Shown: piece after piece, positions 1 through 8,970 of the stretch
How positions within the stretch are numbered: the stretch's first letter is position 1
How the letters are laid out: the number at the start of each line of letters is the position of its first letter
NCBI RefSeq assembly: GCF_014697545.1
Contig: NZ_JACJSA010000001.1
Location: 1-64,000 of the forward strand
Origin: Oscillatoria sp. FACHB-1407
Lineage (GTDB): Bacteria > Cyanobacteriota > Cyanobacteriia > Elainellales > Elainellaceae
Length of the DNA: 64,000 nucleotides
Direction of reading: 5' to 3'
Program-made: the position numbers and the translations under genes
Notes under the pieces: generated by a model
What the model was told of the DNA's origin: nothing
Databases searched by the model: none
What the model saw: the letters and a program-made list of their open reading frames with translations, nothing else

Positions 1-150
1 CAAGCTGGAATTGCGGGACGTTTTCTTGACCCGCTTTTGCTTCAGCTTTTCCACCTCTGCCCGAAGCGTTTGCAGTTCCTGCCACAGCCCTTTAATCAGG
101 GCATCCTTTTCGGCGTGGCTCAGTCCATCGAGTGGGGGCAATTCCTTCAT
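1..150 (-). CDS. IS66-family transposase, N-terminal part (cut by window edge)
   Basis: Fifty codons are visible, from an ATG at 150 down to base 1, with no stop, so the gene continues beyond the left edge. The peptide begins MKELPPLDGLSHAEKDALIK, then a Leu/Glu/Lys-rich coiled-coil stretch and KKTSRNSSL. A short helical leader followed by a K-T-S-x-N-S-S motif is typical of the start of IS66-type TnpC transposases. The element may be intact or a remnant; its end should lie between 150 and about 220, but I cannot identify its terminal inverted repeat. Confidence 0.75.
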   Translation of the reverse strand, partial: MKELPPLDGLSHAEKDALIKGLWQELQTLRAEVEKLKQKRVKKTSRNSSL

Positions 151-221
151 AGCAAAAGCTTACCATCTTCTGTCAAAGCTGGGCTCAGGTCAACCCAGTT
201 GAGCAATTACGTCCCCCTTGG

Positions 222-247
222 TAAGGGGGACGGCGACAGCCGGGGGT
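222..247. repeat. Short dispersed repeat, copy 1 (GACGGCGACAGCCGGGGG)
   Basis: The block around GACGGCGACAGCCGGGGG, preceded by TAAGG, recurs at 62928-62955. Here it sits beside the transposase start, there beside a MITE-like element. It looks like the end of a small dispersed repeat. Confidence 0.5.
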
Positions 248-280
248 TAGTAGCAACAGATCTGAAACACTACCGAAAAT

Positions 281-302
281 AAAAACCCCCGAAATCGGGG
301 GT
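281..302 (-). terminator. Rho-independent terminator of serA
   Basis: An 8-bp stem ACCCCCGA/TCGGGGGT with a 2-nt loop lies 12 bp after the serA stop. In the serA direction it is followed by a T-rich run (TTTTTATTTT). Confidence 0.85.
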
Positions 303-313
303 CTGCTCATGTC

Positions 314-1900
314 TTAAGCGGAGAGCGTTACAGTATAAGCATCTCGAATCCCCGGCATCTTGGTGATCTCTGCCAAAATGCCTTCTGGCAGGGGATCATC
401 CAAACTCAACACCATCACGGCATCGCCTCGAACGATCTTGCGTCCGACTTGCATACTGGCGATATTGACGTTGTAGCTACCCAGCATGGAACCGATTTTG
501 CCGATGATCCCCGGCATATCACGGTGTAGGGTAAACAACATGAAGCGACTGGGTGGAACGTTGATGGGGAAATCGTTGATGTTGGTTACCCGAATTTCGC
601 CATCCCCCAACAATGCTCCTGTAACGGAGTGATCGCCCAGAGGTCCCTTTGCTGACAAGCGCAACGATCCAGTGTAGTCACGAACGGTTGCGTCACGGGT
701 TTCAACCACACGAATGCCCCGTTCCTTTGCCTCAATGCTGGCGTTGACATAGTTCACCCGTTCCTGCAACGCATGGGAGAGCAATCCTTTAAGAGCCGCA
801 ACGACAACAGGTTGACTTTCGTTGGTGGCTAACTCCCCTTGCAGACGAATGTTTAACGACTCGACTCTTCCACCAGCTAGCTGGCTAACCAGATTACCCA
901 GGGTTTCTGCCAGTTGCAGATAGGGGCGCAATTTTTCCAGAAGGTCGGGACGCAGCCCAGGAATGTTGACCGCCGAACGGGCAGGCAACCCCAATAAAAC
1001 GTCACGAATCTGTTCTGCGACATCGATCGCCACGTTGACCTGTGCCTCTTCGGTGGATGCGCCTAAGTGGGGAGTCAGAACGATTTCCTTACCAAGCGAT
1101 CGCAAATTCGATTCGCCCAGAGGTTCTGTCTCATAGACATCCAGGGCAGCACCTGCAATTTTGCCGGATTTCAGGGCTTCTGCCAGTGCATCTTCGTCGA
1201 TGATGCCACCACGGGCACAGTTGATGATGCGAGCGGTGGGCTTCATTTTGGCGAAGGCATCGGCATTGAGCAGGTGAAGCGTCTCAGCCGTTTTTGGAAG
1301 GTGCAGGGTGATGTAGTCCGATTCACGGAACAGAAAATCTAACTCGACCAGTTGACAGCCCAACTGTTCAGCCCGCTCGTTTGAGAGGAAGGGATCGTAT
1401 GCCAACAAACGCATCCCCATGGCACGAGCGATCGTGGCAACATGAGCACCAATTTTGCCCAAACCCACGATCCCCAGTGTTTTCTTATAAACTTCAACAC
1501 CCGTAAAGCTTTTGCGATCCCACTGACCGCTTTTCACGGATTGGTTGGCATCGGGAATGTAGCGCGACATAGACAACATCATCGCGACGGCATGTTCTGC
1601 GGCGGCGACGGTGTTTCCTTCGGGCGAGTTGACCACCAAAATGCCACGGCGAGTTGCTGATGGAACGTCTACGTTATCAACTCCCACTCCGGCTCGACCG
1701 ATGATTTTTAATTGTGTTCCTGCATCAATCACCTCTTTGGTGACGCGAGTTCCAGAACGAATCATGAGTGCGTCGTATTCTGGAATGATTTGCACCAGTT
1801 GCTCATTCGTCAAGTTGGTTTTTACATCAACTTGAGCCACTTGGGAAAGAATATCGATGCCAACTTGATCAATTGGATCAGAAACGAGAACCTTGGACAT
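314..1900 (-). CDS. serA: D-3-phosphoglycerate dehydrogenase
   Basis: This enzyme oxidises 3-phosphoglycerate to 3-phosphohydroxypyruvate with NAD+, the first step of phosphorylated serine biosynthesis in the cytosol. The 528 residues match the long form of the family. The Rossmann signature VGLGKIG lies at 145-151. The expected catalytic residues are R230 (in CARGGII), E259 (in YETEP) and H278 (in TPHLGAS). A linker and allosteric-substrate-binding region follow at about 320-450, and an ACT domain at about 455-528 suggests feedback control by serine or another amino acid. The gene is monocistronic, with its own terminator and a 250-bp spacer to the divergent neighbour. Identification is secure. 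Confidence 0.97.
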   Translation of the reverse strand: MSKVLVSDPIDQVGIDILSQVAQVDVKTNLTNEQLVQIIPEYDALMIRSGTRVTKEVIDAGTQLKIIGRAGVGVDNVDVPSATRRGILVVNSPEGNTVAAAEHAVAMMLSMSRYIPDANQSVKSGQWDRKSFTGVEVYKKTLGIVGLGKIGAHVATIARAMGMRLLAYDPFLSNERAEQLGCQLVELDFLFRESDYITLHLPKTAETLHLLNADAFAKMKPTARIINCARGGIIDEDALAEALKSGKIAGAALDVYETEPLGESNLRSLGKEIVLTPHLGASTEEAQVNVAIDVAEQIRDVLLGLPARSAVNIPGLRPDLLEKLRPYLQLAETLGNLVSQLAGGRVESLNIRLQGELATNESQPVVVAALKGLLSHALQERVNYVNASIEAKERGIRVVETRDATVRDYTGSLRLSAKGPLGDHSVTGALLGDGEIRVTNINDFPINVPPSRFMLFTLHRDMPGIIGKIGSMLGSYNVNIASMQVGRKIVRGDAVMVLSLDDPLPEGILAEITKMPGIRDAYTVTLSA

Positions 1901-2152
1901 GGTAAGTCGGTTGAGTCAATGAAAGGGAGTTGCAGCTAATTTTTATATTGCAGCGATCGCTAGGGCAGCGCAAAACCGAATGTTTGTCCAGACCCAAACA
2001 CGAACGGTCGGGCTGAAATTGCCACAGTAGGTCATTTTACTTCATTGATGTGACGCACCCGCAGGAATCGTAGAAAGTTTTTGGGTTTTGTTTCCTGAAT
2101 TGAGTGGCGATCGCTGTCAATAGGTAAGCATACGGTGTCAAGGATTCGACCT

Positions 2153-3325
2153 ATGGGCGATCTATCTCTGTTAGCTGCCAGTCTGTTGCATCATAGCTCC
2201 GTTGCTAAAGAATACACTCCGCCAAATCTAGCGATCGCTGCCATTAAATCCATCCCTTCGGGAGGTGAAACCGGGCAGACAGTTGTCGTAGATGCCATGG
2301 CTACCACTGCCACCCATTCCCCCGAATTTAGTTCTGTGGGTTCAGGGCAGGCTGATCCCGGCACCTCGTCCTCGTCAGCCCAACCCGTTGTGCCTCAACC
2401 CAGACTTCAACCAGTGGCAAGTCCGGCAGAAGATAGGATTGCCCAAATCGTACCTTTAACCCAACGGCAATCCTCCCAGAGAATCCAGAACATCACATCC
2501 CCGACCCGGATTGCCCCAGCGATCCCTCAGACCTCAATCCTGCAACCGCCTGTCTGGGTTGAACCGTCTACCCTACCCACTCCAGACTTTAGTGCTCCCA
2601 ATCCAACAACGGTTTCTCCGAGTACCCTCCGACCCCGATCGGGTAGCCAACTCTATCGTCAACGAGTCGTTGCTTTGAGATCTGGACGTACCTACACCCG
2701 CCTACCTGCCAATAGTTTTTGGGAGAGTTGGTCACAGGCGACTCAGCAACCCACCTATGAGCAATGGGTCAGTTTGTTAGCTCAGGAAGCCGGGGCAATG
2801 GCACGGGGACAAGGCTCTAATCGGTTGACAATTTTATTGGGCGACTCGTTGTACCTGTGGTATCCATCAGAGCAATTGGCAGGCGATCGCTTTTGGCTCA
2901 ACCAGGGCATTTCGGGCGACACCACAGCGGGCGTGCTTAGACGTTTGTCTGCCTTTGCCAATACTCGACCAGATACGATTCATGTGATGGTGGGCATTAA
3001 CGATTTGCGGCGAGGCGCGACCGATGCCGAAGTCATCAACAACTCACGCCAGATCATGCGCCAACTGCGACGCAATCACCCCAACGCCGAAATTATCATC
3101 CACTCCATTTTGCCGACTCGTCTCGCCGCGATTCCTAGCAGTCGCATTCACCGAATTAACACCACCATTGCGGCGATCGCCAAACAGGAACGAGTCGATT
3201 ACCTCGATTTGCTCGGTTACTTTGCCGATGCTCAAGGGGATTTGCGCCGCGATTTGACCACCGATGGCTTACACCTCAACCCACGCGGGTATGCAACGTG
3301 GCAGTGGGCGATGGCAAATGGATGA
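2153..3325 (+). CDS. SGNH/GDSL-type hydrolase with disordered N-terminal half
   Basis: Predicted esterase, lipase or acetyl-hydrolase. The C-terminal half has all SGNH blocks: GDSL with nucleophile S232, a glycine in the GISGDT segment near 255, N283 in GIND, and the D371-G-L-H374 pair. Residues about 50-165 are rich in Pro, Ser, Thr and Gln and look like an extended linker. I chose ATG 2153 because AAGGA lies 8 nt upstream; a GTG at 2135, with AGGTAA upstream, would add six residues. There is no clear signal peptide, so its location is unknown. The substrate could be a carbohydrate ester or a lipid and cannot be told from sequence. Confidence 0.85.
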   Translation: MGDLSLLAASLLHHSSVAKEYTPPNLAIAAIKSIPSGGETGQTVVVDAMATTATHSPEFSSVGSGQADPGTSSSSAQPVVPQPRLQPVASPAEDRIAQIVPLTQRQSSQRIQNITSPTRIAPAIPQTSILQPPVWVEPSTLPTPDFSAPNPTTVSPSTLRPRSGSQLYRQRVVALRSGRTYTRLPANSFWESWSQATQQPTYEQWVSLLAQEAGAMARGQGSNRLTILLGDSLYLWYPSEQLAGDRFWLNQGISGDTTAGVLRRLSAFANTRPDTIHVMVGINDLRRGATDAEVINNSRQIMRQLRRNHPNAEIIIHSILPTRLAAIPSSRIHRINTTIAAIAKQERVDYLDLLGYFADAQGDLRRDLTTDGLHLNPRGYATWQWAMANG

Positions 3326-3350
3326 GGGAAAAAGGGGCGATCGCTTGATG

Positions 3351-3449
3351 TAGCCGTAGCCACCATTGGGGCGGAGGCGAGTCAGAAGGCTCCCCCAGAA
3401 TCCGGGTTGGAGCCATTGCCTTTGCCCTGAGCTTTCTGACCAAAGCTAT
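3351..3449 (+). repeat. MITE-like repeat family B, copy 1
   Basis: About 100-bp element beginning TAGCCGTAGCCAC and ending CTTTCTGACCAAAGCTA. Other copies lie at 12473-12574, 27834-27938, 35788-35892 and 46579-46683. It follows the hydrolase gene. Confidence 0.8.
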
Positions 3450-3563
3450 CATAAATCCGCAAATGGTAAGGGCGGGTTTAGTAGACCAATCTGTGCCCTG
3501 CACTGGATTTGAAGGCAAAACCTGCCCCTGCCAAATATCGGACTTATTTGATTTCCCTTCCTT

Positions 3564-3685
3564 AGTACAACTCGTCGTAAATAGGGGTGGGAATTTGGGG
3601 TGCAGGGGTGAAACCCCTGGCGGGGAGTACAGCCCCCACACCCCCCTGATTTTATTTCCAAACCCTATCTGTGAATAGCAGTACT
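3564..3685 (-). repeat. Dispersed repeat family A, copy 1 (122 bp)
   Basis: Reverse complement of the 122-bp element at 62632-62753, with the same length and the same ends (AGTACTGCTATTCACAGATA and GACGAGTTGTACT). The interior has GGGGTTTCACCCC-type hairpins. Related shorter copies lie at 6940-7050, 11238-11300 and 31624-31680. Confidence 0.8.
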
Positions 3686-3716
3686 TAGCAGTTGGTGTAT
3701 TAGAGCAAGCTAAGCT

Positions 3717-4892
3717 CTAACCAATGTAGACGTAAGGCATCAACTCGGAGATCGACCACCAGTCGTTGTCGTCTCTGAAGGGGAAGCCCGTCACTTCTTG
3801 CTGGTTCATCGTCCAGTGGGGATGAGCGAATCCGAAGTGAGAATGCAGCGCGTGATCGGTGTTGGCGTGAATCAGGCGTAAGCGTCCGTTATTGCTCCAT
3901 ACACCACCGCCAGCTTCCAATTCAATTCGCCAGTTGTCATTGCCATCCCCATTGCCGTTATCGCCAAAGCAAGTTACTTCCTGCTGTTGAGTAATGGGTG
4001 AAGCAATGCCACCGTGGCTATGCAAGTTACGACGTGTCAGAACGTGTTCTAACCGAATGATGTCCCCATGTTGCACGGGTTGCCCTAATTTGTAGTGGTT
4101 GGGTGTGCCGTCGGGTCCTTTGATCAGCCACAGATCGTTGTCATCTTCCCACTCATAAGCGGTAACCTGCTGCTGTCCGGAGGAACCGGGATGTCCATAG
4201 TTATGCGGGTGGGAGTGCAAATTGCGAACAGTTGCCCAATGCCGCAGTTTAATCGTGCTACCGTAGGTGACGGCTGTGCTGGGTGTGCTATCAGGGACCT
4301 GACTGATGCGATAGCGAATGGTGTAATCCCAGGTAGACCAACCCAAAATGCCAGCGTAGCGATCGCCTTTACAACGCCACTCACGTAATTCTGTACCTGT
4401 TGCGCCGACGGGAACATCGACTGCCAGTTGACCCAGGTTATCGTCATGGTCACGGCTAGCAAAGAAATCAACAGCTTTAACTCCAACCCGCAACAAGGTC
4501 GCCGCAATTTTAGCTGGATCAGGATCTTGAGGGTTGCCAGGTTGCGAAGGTTGGTGCGGGTCACGGGGCAATTTATCCAATTCGTTAGCAATTTGATTGG
4601 AAATCCGCTGCACCCATTCACCATGTTTTGCCCAATCCTTTGCTGCATCCTCATCCCAAGCCGTTAAGCCGAGGTGAACTGACTTACTATTGGGCACCTG
4701 AGCATCAAAAATAACGCGGCGATCGGGATGAAAATAACGAGTTTGGCGATCGTTAATCCACATGCGATTAGTGAGTACTGGTTGAGATTGTCTGCCATCT
4801 GAAACACCACCTGTTAAATACAACGTGTCTGCTCCAGTTACGTCTTCGGTGTTGTTGCAGTAAACATCCAGTAACTCGATACGAACTCGCAT
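3717..4892 (-). CDS. MIR-motif (beta-trefoil) protein
   Basis: 391 residues. The C-terminal half carries three MIR-type repeats at about 207-257, 270-324 and 335-381. Each has an LHSH motif (225, 290, 349) followed by a Q-Q-x-V-T motif, so a three-lobed beta-trefoil is likely. MIR motifs are best known from eukaryotic protein O-mannosyltransferases, SDF2 and the IP3 and ryanodine receptors, where they bind ligands or glycans. The N-terminal part (about 1-200) is beta-rich with acidic clusters, separated by a Pro/Asp/Gln linker near 108-127; I do not recognise it. There is no signal peptide or membrane segment. The gene stands alone, flanked by repeats. Function is unknown; carbohydrate or protein binding is an inference. 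Confidence 0.8.
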   Translation of the reverse strand: MRVRIELLDVYCNNTEDVTGADTLYLTGGVSDGRQSQPVLTNRMWINDRQTRYFHPDRRVIFDAQVPNSKSVHLGLTAWDEDAAKDWAKHGEWVQRISNQIANELDKLPRDPHQPSQPGNPQDPDPAKIAATLLRVGVKAVDFFASRDHDDNLGQLAVDVPVGATGTELREWRCKGDRYAGILGWSTWDYTIRYRISQVPDSTPSTAVTYGSTIKLRHWATVRNLHSHPHNYGHPGSSGQQQVTAYEWEDDNDLWLIKGPDGTPNHYKLGQPVQHGDIIRLEHVLTRRNLHSHGGIASPITQQQEVTCFGDNGNGDGNDNWRIELEAGGGVWSNNGRLRLIHANTDHALHSHFGFAHPHWTMNQQEVTGFPFRDDNDWWSISELMPYVYIG

Positions 4893-5262
4893 AAGTGTCT
4901 CCTAATGAAGTGAAGATTTTCTTGATGAGAGCTTCACATGACATCAAACGATTTCCGAATAAATGTGGTTTTTAACACCAAAAAAAGATCTGGCATAGTT
5001 TCTAGCAGACAAGCTTGAGAGAACTATTCTGAGGTGAAATAACCTGTTTAATGGTGGTTTGAAGGCTGTTGCAACAAGATAATTAGACCGATGAAAAACC
5101 TCAATCTTCATAGTGTTAGAAATCGTAAGTCAGCCAGTTTAGCAACTGCCACACTATCAAACTGAATGCTTGAAGTCGTTTAACAGAGAGCGTTTGAGCC
5201 TTCAGCGGGGCTAATGCATCTATGGTTAATTTTGTCTACCTACCCTGGCACTATTTCAAAGT
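4893..5262. other. Intergenic region upstream of the MIR gene
   Basis: About 370 bp with AT-rich sequence and no credible reading frame. It presumably holds the promoter of the MIR gene, but I cannot point to boxes. Confidence 0.4.
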
Positions 5263-5363
5263 GATACCAATTTGAATTGGCTTCGCCGCCCATGATTCCG
5301 TAAGGGCGTTTCGCGAAACGCCCCTCCCCAGGGATCTGCCACAATCAAACATTAAATCGGTAT
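5263..5363. repeat. MITE-like element with 20-nt perfect palindrome
   Basis: The ends GATACCAATTT and AAATCGGTATG form imperfect inverted repeats. Inside, 5304-5323 is the perfect palindrome GGGCGTTTCGCGAAACGCCC. This resembles small dispersed hairpin elements of cyanobacterial genomes. Confidence 0.55.
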
Positions 5364-5558
5364 GACTACGTTCAAGCTCGACATTCTGATACAAGAGGGC
5401 TGAACGGAATTGAAATCCGCAAAATCAGACGGTTTAATTTAACCCTCCTACTTCCCAGTGCTTAACAGCTTCTTTAATAAGCAATGAAGGAGATAAATTT
5501 TTTGCTATAAATTGGCACAAACCGATTACACGATGAATCTGGCGAAGCAGAATAAAAC

Positions 5559-6788
5559 ATGTTTTTATCCCAGCCATCTTCCTTCAGCTTATTGCAGGCT
5601 TCAGAAACACTGGAGCGAATTTTGCTGCAAAACATTGTGCCCTTCTGGTATCCACAAACGCTTGATAGACAGGAGGGTGGTTATCGGTTGAATCATGACC
5701 TTCAGAGCCAATATCAAGGAGCGTCAGAGAAATATTTAGTGTCCCAGGCACGCACTCTCTGGTTCTTTTCCCGCCTGAGCAACAGTCCCTATGGCACGGA
5801 TGATCATCGTAAGGCTGCACAGCATGGATATCAATTTCTACGCGATCGCCTCTGGGATAAAGAGTACGGTGGCTTTTATTGGATAGTTGATGCTTCCGGT
5901 GCAACTCCACTTCAAATTGGTAAACATCTGTACGGTCAGGCGTTTGCGCTGTATGCCTTATCTGAATATGCGATCGCGTCACAAGACACAACTGCTTTAG
6001 AGCTTGCTAACCAGCTTTTTACTTGCTTAGAACAGTATGCCTATGATGCTCAACACGGTGGATATCGAGAATGCTTTCAGCGTGATTGGCAACCTATGTC
6101 TACCAAAATTGGCTATCTAGGTGTTCCTCCAACATTCAAATTGTTGAATACCCATTTGCATCTCTTAGAGGCATTCACAATCTACTACAGCGTGACTCAA
6201 GATGTGAATGTCCACAAGCGATTAATGGAATTGATCGTAATTACTAGCAATGCAGTTGTTCGCAAACAAATTGGTGTATGCACCGATCAGCATCATCTGG
6301 ACTGGACACCTGTCAATAGCCGAGAGAACCAGCAGGTTTCCTATGGTCACATGCTGGAAACAGTTTGGTTGTTGGCGATCGCCTGCCAAACCGTAGAACT
6401 GTCTAACCATCCTTTGCTTGATCTCTACCGTTCATTCTTCCGATACGCACTGCAATATGGGTGCGATCGTCGTCGTGGTGGTTTTTATGAATCTGGATAT
6501 TACAATACATCTGCCAATCAACGTAAAAAAATCTGGTGGGTTCAGGCAGAGTGCTTAGTTGCAGCCCTACAGATGTACCAGTTGACGAAAGAAGACCTTT
6601 ATCTCCAATGTTTCTACCGGACATTAGATTGGATTGTTAAATATCAGGTGGATTGGCAGCAAGGGGAGTGGTATATGGAAATTTTACCGAATGGACAACC
6701 TTCAGGATGTAAAGCTGGAGCCTGGAAAGCCCCTTATCACAATGGACGCGCCATGTTGCAATGTCTGGCATTGTTAACAGATCTGTAG
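5559..6788 (+). CDS. AGE/RnBP-family sugar epimerase or isomerase
   Basis: 409 residues, the usual length for the N-acylglucosamine 2-epimerase family of (alpha/alpha)6-barrel enzymes. Members interconvert sugars at C2, such as GlcNAc/ManNAc, mannose/glucose or cellobiose. Conserved positions are visible: R65 in SQARTLWFFSRL, H264 in SYGHMLETVWLL (catalytic His region), E331 in the WWVQAECL block, and H394 in APYHNGRAM. Related aromatic clusters at 30-45 and 104-108 fit the substrate pocket. It stands alone between repeat-rich spacers, so context does not reveal the substrate. It could be an N-acyl-D-glucosamine 2-epimerase or a mannose isomerase. Confidence 0.88.
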   Translation: MFLSQPSSFSLLQASETLERILLQNIVPFWYPQTLDRQEGGYRLNHDLQSQYQGASEKYLVSQARTLWFFSRLSNSPYGTDDHRKAAQHGYQFLRDRLWDKEYGGFYWIVDASGATPLQIGKHLYGQAFALYALSEYAIASQDTTALELANQLFTCLEQYAYDAQHGGYRECFQRDWQPMSTKIGYLGVPPTFKLLNTHLHLLEAFTIYYSVTQDVNVHKRLMELIVITSNAVVRKQIGVCTDQHHLDWTPVNSRENQQVSYGHMLETVWLLAIACQTVELSNHPLLDLYRSFFRYALQYGCDRRRGGFYESGYYNTSANQRKKIWWVQAECLVAALQMYQLTKEDLYLQCFYRTLDWIVKYQVDWQQGEWYMEILPNGQPSGCKAGAWKAPYHNGRAMLQCLALLTDL

Positions 6789-6939
6789 AGCGATTAATCT
6801 CTTTTACAGGATGAAGCTTGCGTTCACATCGTGCAGTCAACGTATAAAATTTTTGTAAATCCTGTCAATTCTACTGACACAGCGATAATTAGAAGTTAAC
6901 TTAGATTTAACTTATAGCCCTACGCATATGCATTAGGAC
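6789..6939. other. Intergenic spacer downstream of the epimerase
   Basis: AT-rich, with no reading frame or terminator that I can recognise. Confidence 0.4.
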
Positions 6940-7050
6940 ATAAGGGGGTGTGGGGGCTGCGCCCCCAGCCAGGGGTTCCACCGTTCGGCTAAGCTCACGA
7001 CGAAGCCCCTGCATCCCAAATTTCCACCCTTATTTACGACGAGTTGTACT
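6940..7050 (+). repeat. Dispersed repeat family A, copy 3 (variant)
   Basis: Shares the GGGGGCTGCGCCCCCAGCC hairpin, the CCCTGCA..CCCAAATT segment and the end GACGAGTTGTACT with the other copies. An extra segment (GTTCGGCTAAGCTCACGACG) interrupts its middle. Confidence 0.75.
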
Positions 7051-7393
7051 GAGCTTCTTAAGAAGGCGTCTGATTAGAAAGACACTCGATCAAAGTAAGC
7101 TACAGAACTCAACTCATACATTTCAGGGTCTTTAAAGTCATAACGATTGCTTTATATCAATCCTTTTGGATTTTGAACGGGGTGCAGGAGCTTCGACGTA
7201 AGCTTCAGGGGTTTGGTTGGCTCATCGAAAGCCTGGACGGCAAAACCTCAGGCTTGGGTCAAAGCCTCCATCCCTCGCTTCCGAATCATGTGTAAACGCT
7301 GTAGTGCTAATTTTTAGGTCTTCCCAGCTACTGTTGGGATTTCCCTAAAGTCTTTTCACAGTCCTCATTCTATTTACCAAGAGGCATCACCCC
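7051..7393. other. Leader region of the PqqD/HprK cluster
   Basis: About 340 bp without a gene. It includes an inverted TCCCA/TGGGA pair near 7323-7345. It probably contains the promoter for the 7394-12460 gene series; no boxes can be assigned with confidence. Confidence 0.4.
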
Positions 7394-7843
7394 ATGACTA
7401 CTCCAACCTTCAAAATTAATAGCCCAACGATTGTACAAGAAACCATTGATGGTGAAGTTGTCATCGTCAACCTGGCTCAAGGCTCCTATTACAGCCTGTT
7501 AGACACCGCAACTGATATCTGGAGCGGTATTGAACAAGGTTTATCTCAACCTGCAATCGTTAACAAGTTGTTGCAGCTATATGATGTTCAACCTGATGTC
7601 GCTGAAACTACCGTTCAAACTTTTCTGCAACAGCTTCAAACTGAGGAAATCATTGTTCCTGATGCCAACTCCAATGGTGCTCAAGTAGAAGAATTAGTTG
7701 CTCAACCCAATGTTGTAAAAACCGCATTTAAGGCACCTGTTTTAAGCAAGTACACTGACATGGAAGAGTTACTTGCTCTCGATCCAATTCATGATGTAGA
7801 TGAAATGGGTTGGCCTAATGCTCAAGTCGATACCGCCGCTTAG
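7394..7843 (+). CDS. PqqD-like (RRE-type) protein with conserved-looking C-terminal tail
   Basis: 149 residues. Positions about 8-88 have the PqqD fold pattern: VVIVNLAQGSYYSLLDTATD, a helical W-x-x-I-E-x-G segment, and FLQQLQTEEIIV. PqqD domains bind leader peptides in peptide-modifying systems or act as partners of HprK-related kinases. Unusually, 61 further residues follow, ending in LLALDPIHDVDEMGWPNAQ; this tail is acidic and not low-complexity, so it may be a partner surface or a substrate. AAGAGG lies about 10 nt before the ATG. It is the first gene of the co-directional set, 29 bp before the kinase gene. Confidence 0.88.
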   Translation: MTTPTFKINSPTIVQETIDGEVVIVNLAQGSYYSLLDTATDIWSGIEQGLSQPAIVNKLLQLYDVQPDVAETTVQTFLQQLQTEEIIVPDANSNGAQVEELVAQPNVVKTAFKAPVLSKYTDMEELLALDPIHDVDEMGWPNAQVDTAA

Positions 7844-7872
7844 GCGATCGCCAGCTTTATCCAGTAGCCATC

Positions 7873-8970
7873 ATGAATACTGACAAAATCCCGACGGCAG
7901 AGGTCTTAGCAAAAGCCAACCCGCCAGAGTTTTTCGACCAGATTTATGCGTCTTTTCAACAAGCAGCCGTCCATGTTGGAGAGACGGTTGAGCGTTTCTA
8001 CAAACTGGCAGGCTTTACCATCCGGTTAAGGTTTGCAGGTCATGCTTTAGTCTCTCCATTAACCTCTGCGTTAGCCCATTTACCGCAATCAACAGAGAAG
8101 CCAGACCTGACAATCTGCATCTGGGATAGCACCTCTACGCAGACTCCGATTCCACCTCCACCATGGCAGGGAGGACAACTGCAACAACGTGGAGAAATTT
8201 TAGGATTCAATACCGATCGCTTTTTGACCGCTTTTCAGTGGGGGTCAAACGCGCTGAGTTTGCTGGATCTTCAGGAGAATTTGGGGATTTTCTGGGTCAA
8301 TAACGCGCAACTACTCCCGTATTGGGAGAGTGGCTCACCCTTGAGAACCATTTTGCATAGTTGGTTGAGTCAACGACAGGTGCAAATGGTTCATGCAGGA
8401 GCCGTTGGTTTATCGACGGGGGGTGTATTGTTAGTGGGCAAAGGTGGATCAGGCAAATCTACCACAGCCCTTTGCTGCCTTGACTCCGATCTGCTTTATG
8501 CAGGAGATGATTATGTTGCCATTACCCCCCAACCTGCGCCTCAAGTCTATAGCCTTTACAACACAGGTAAGAAACGAGCCAACGATATCGATCGCCTGCC
8601 AAGCTTAAAACCCATCATTACCAATCAAGAGCGGCTAGAAACAGAAAAAGCTCTTTATTTCTTGTATGAGCATTTTCCAGAGCGGATCATTGCTGGCTTT
8701 CCGCTCAAGGCGATTCTGATCCCTCGAATCACAGGCGGATTAGATACCTCACTCACACCTGTGTCTATGGTGACAGCCCTGACCGCTCTGGTTCCTAGCA
8801 CGATCAAGCAACTCCCTAACGCAGGTCAAGCCGCTTGTCATTTGATTACTCAAGTTGTTCAGATGACTCCCTGTTATTCCCTCAATTTAGGGACAGATCT
8901 GCAACAAATTCCTCGCGTTATTTTAACTCTCCTGGAAGATATCCATGGCTCTGAATCAACCGCTTGTTAG
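7873..8970 (+). CDS. HprK-related kinase-like protein
   Basis: 365 residues. The C-terminal half resembles HPr(Ser) kinase/phosphorylase: H174 in the VHAGAVG strand, a Walker A loop GKGGSGKST at 189-197, and an acidic GDDYV segment at 211-215. The N-terminal ~150 residues are specific to HprK-related proteins and lack the HPr kinase N-domain. Such kinases occur with PqqD-like proteins and PF14907 nucleotidyltransferases. In lasso-peptide clusters such as paeninodin, a related kinase phosphorylates the peptide, but here no peptidase or cyclase is present. The gene overlaps the next one by 26 bp, suggesting coupled translation. The substrate is unknown; the tail of the preceding PqqD-like protein is a candidate. 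Confidence 0.85.
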   Translation: MNTDKIPTAEVLAKANPPEFFDQIYASFQQAAVHVGETVERFYKLAGFTIRLRFAGHALVSPLTSALAHLPQSTEKPDLTICIWDSTSTQTPIPPPPWQGGQLQQRGEILGFNTDRFLTAFQWGSNALSLLDLQENLGIFWVNNAQLLPYWESGSPLRTILHSWLSQRQVQMVHAGAVGLSTGGVLLVGKGGSGKSTTALCCLDSDLLYAGDDYVAITPQPAPQVYSLYNTGKKRANDIDRLPSLKPIITNQERLETEKALYFLYEHFPERIIAGFPLKAILIPRITGGLDTSLTPVSMVTALTALVPSTIKQLPNAGQAACHLITQVVQMTPCYSLNLGTDLQQIPRVILTLLEDIHGSESTAC

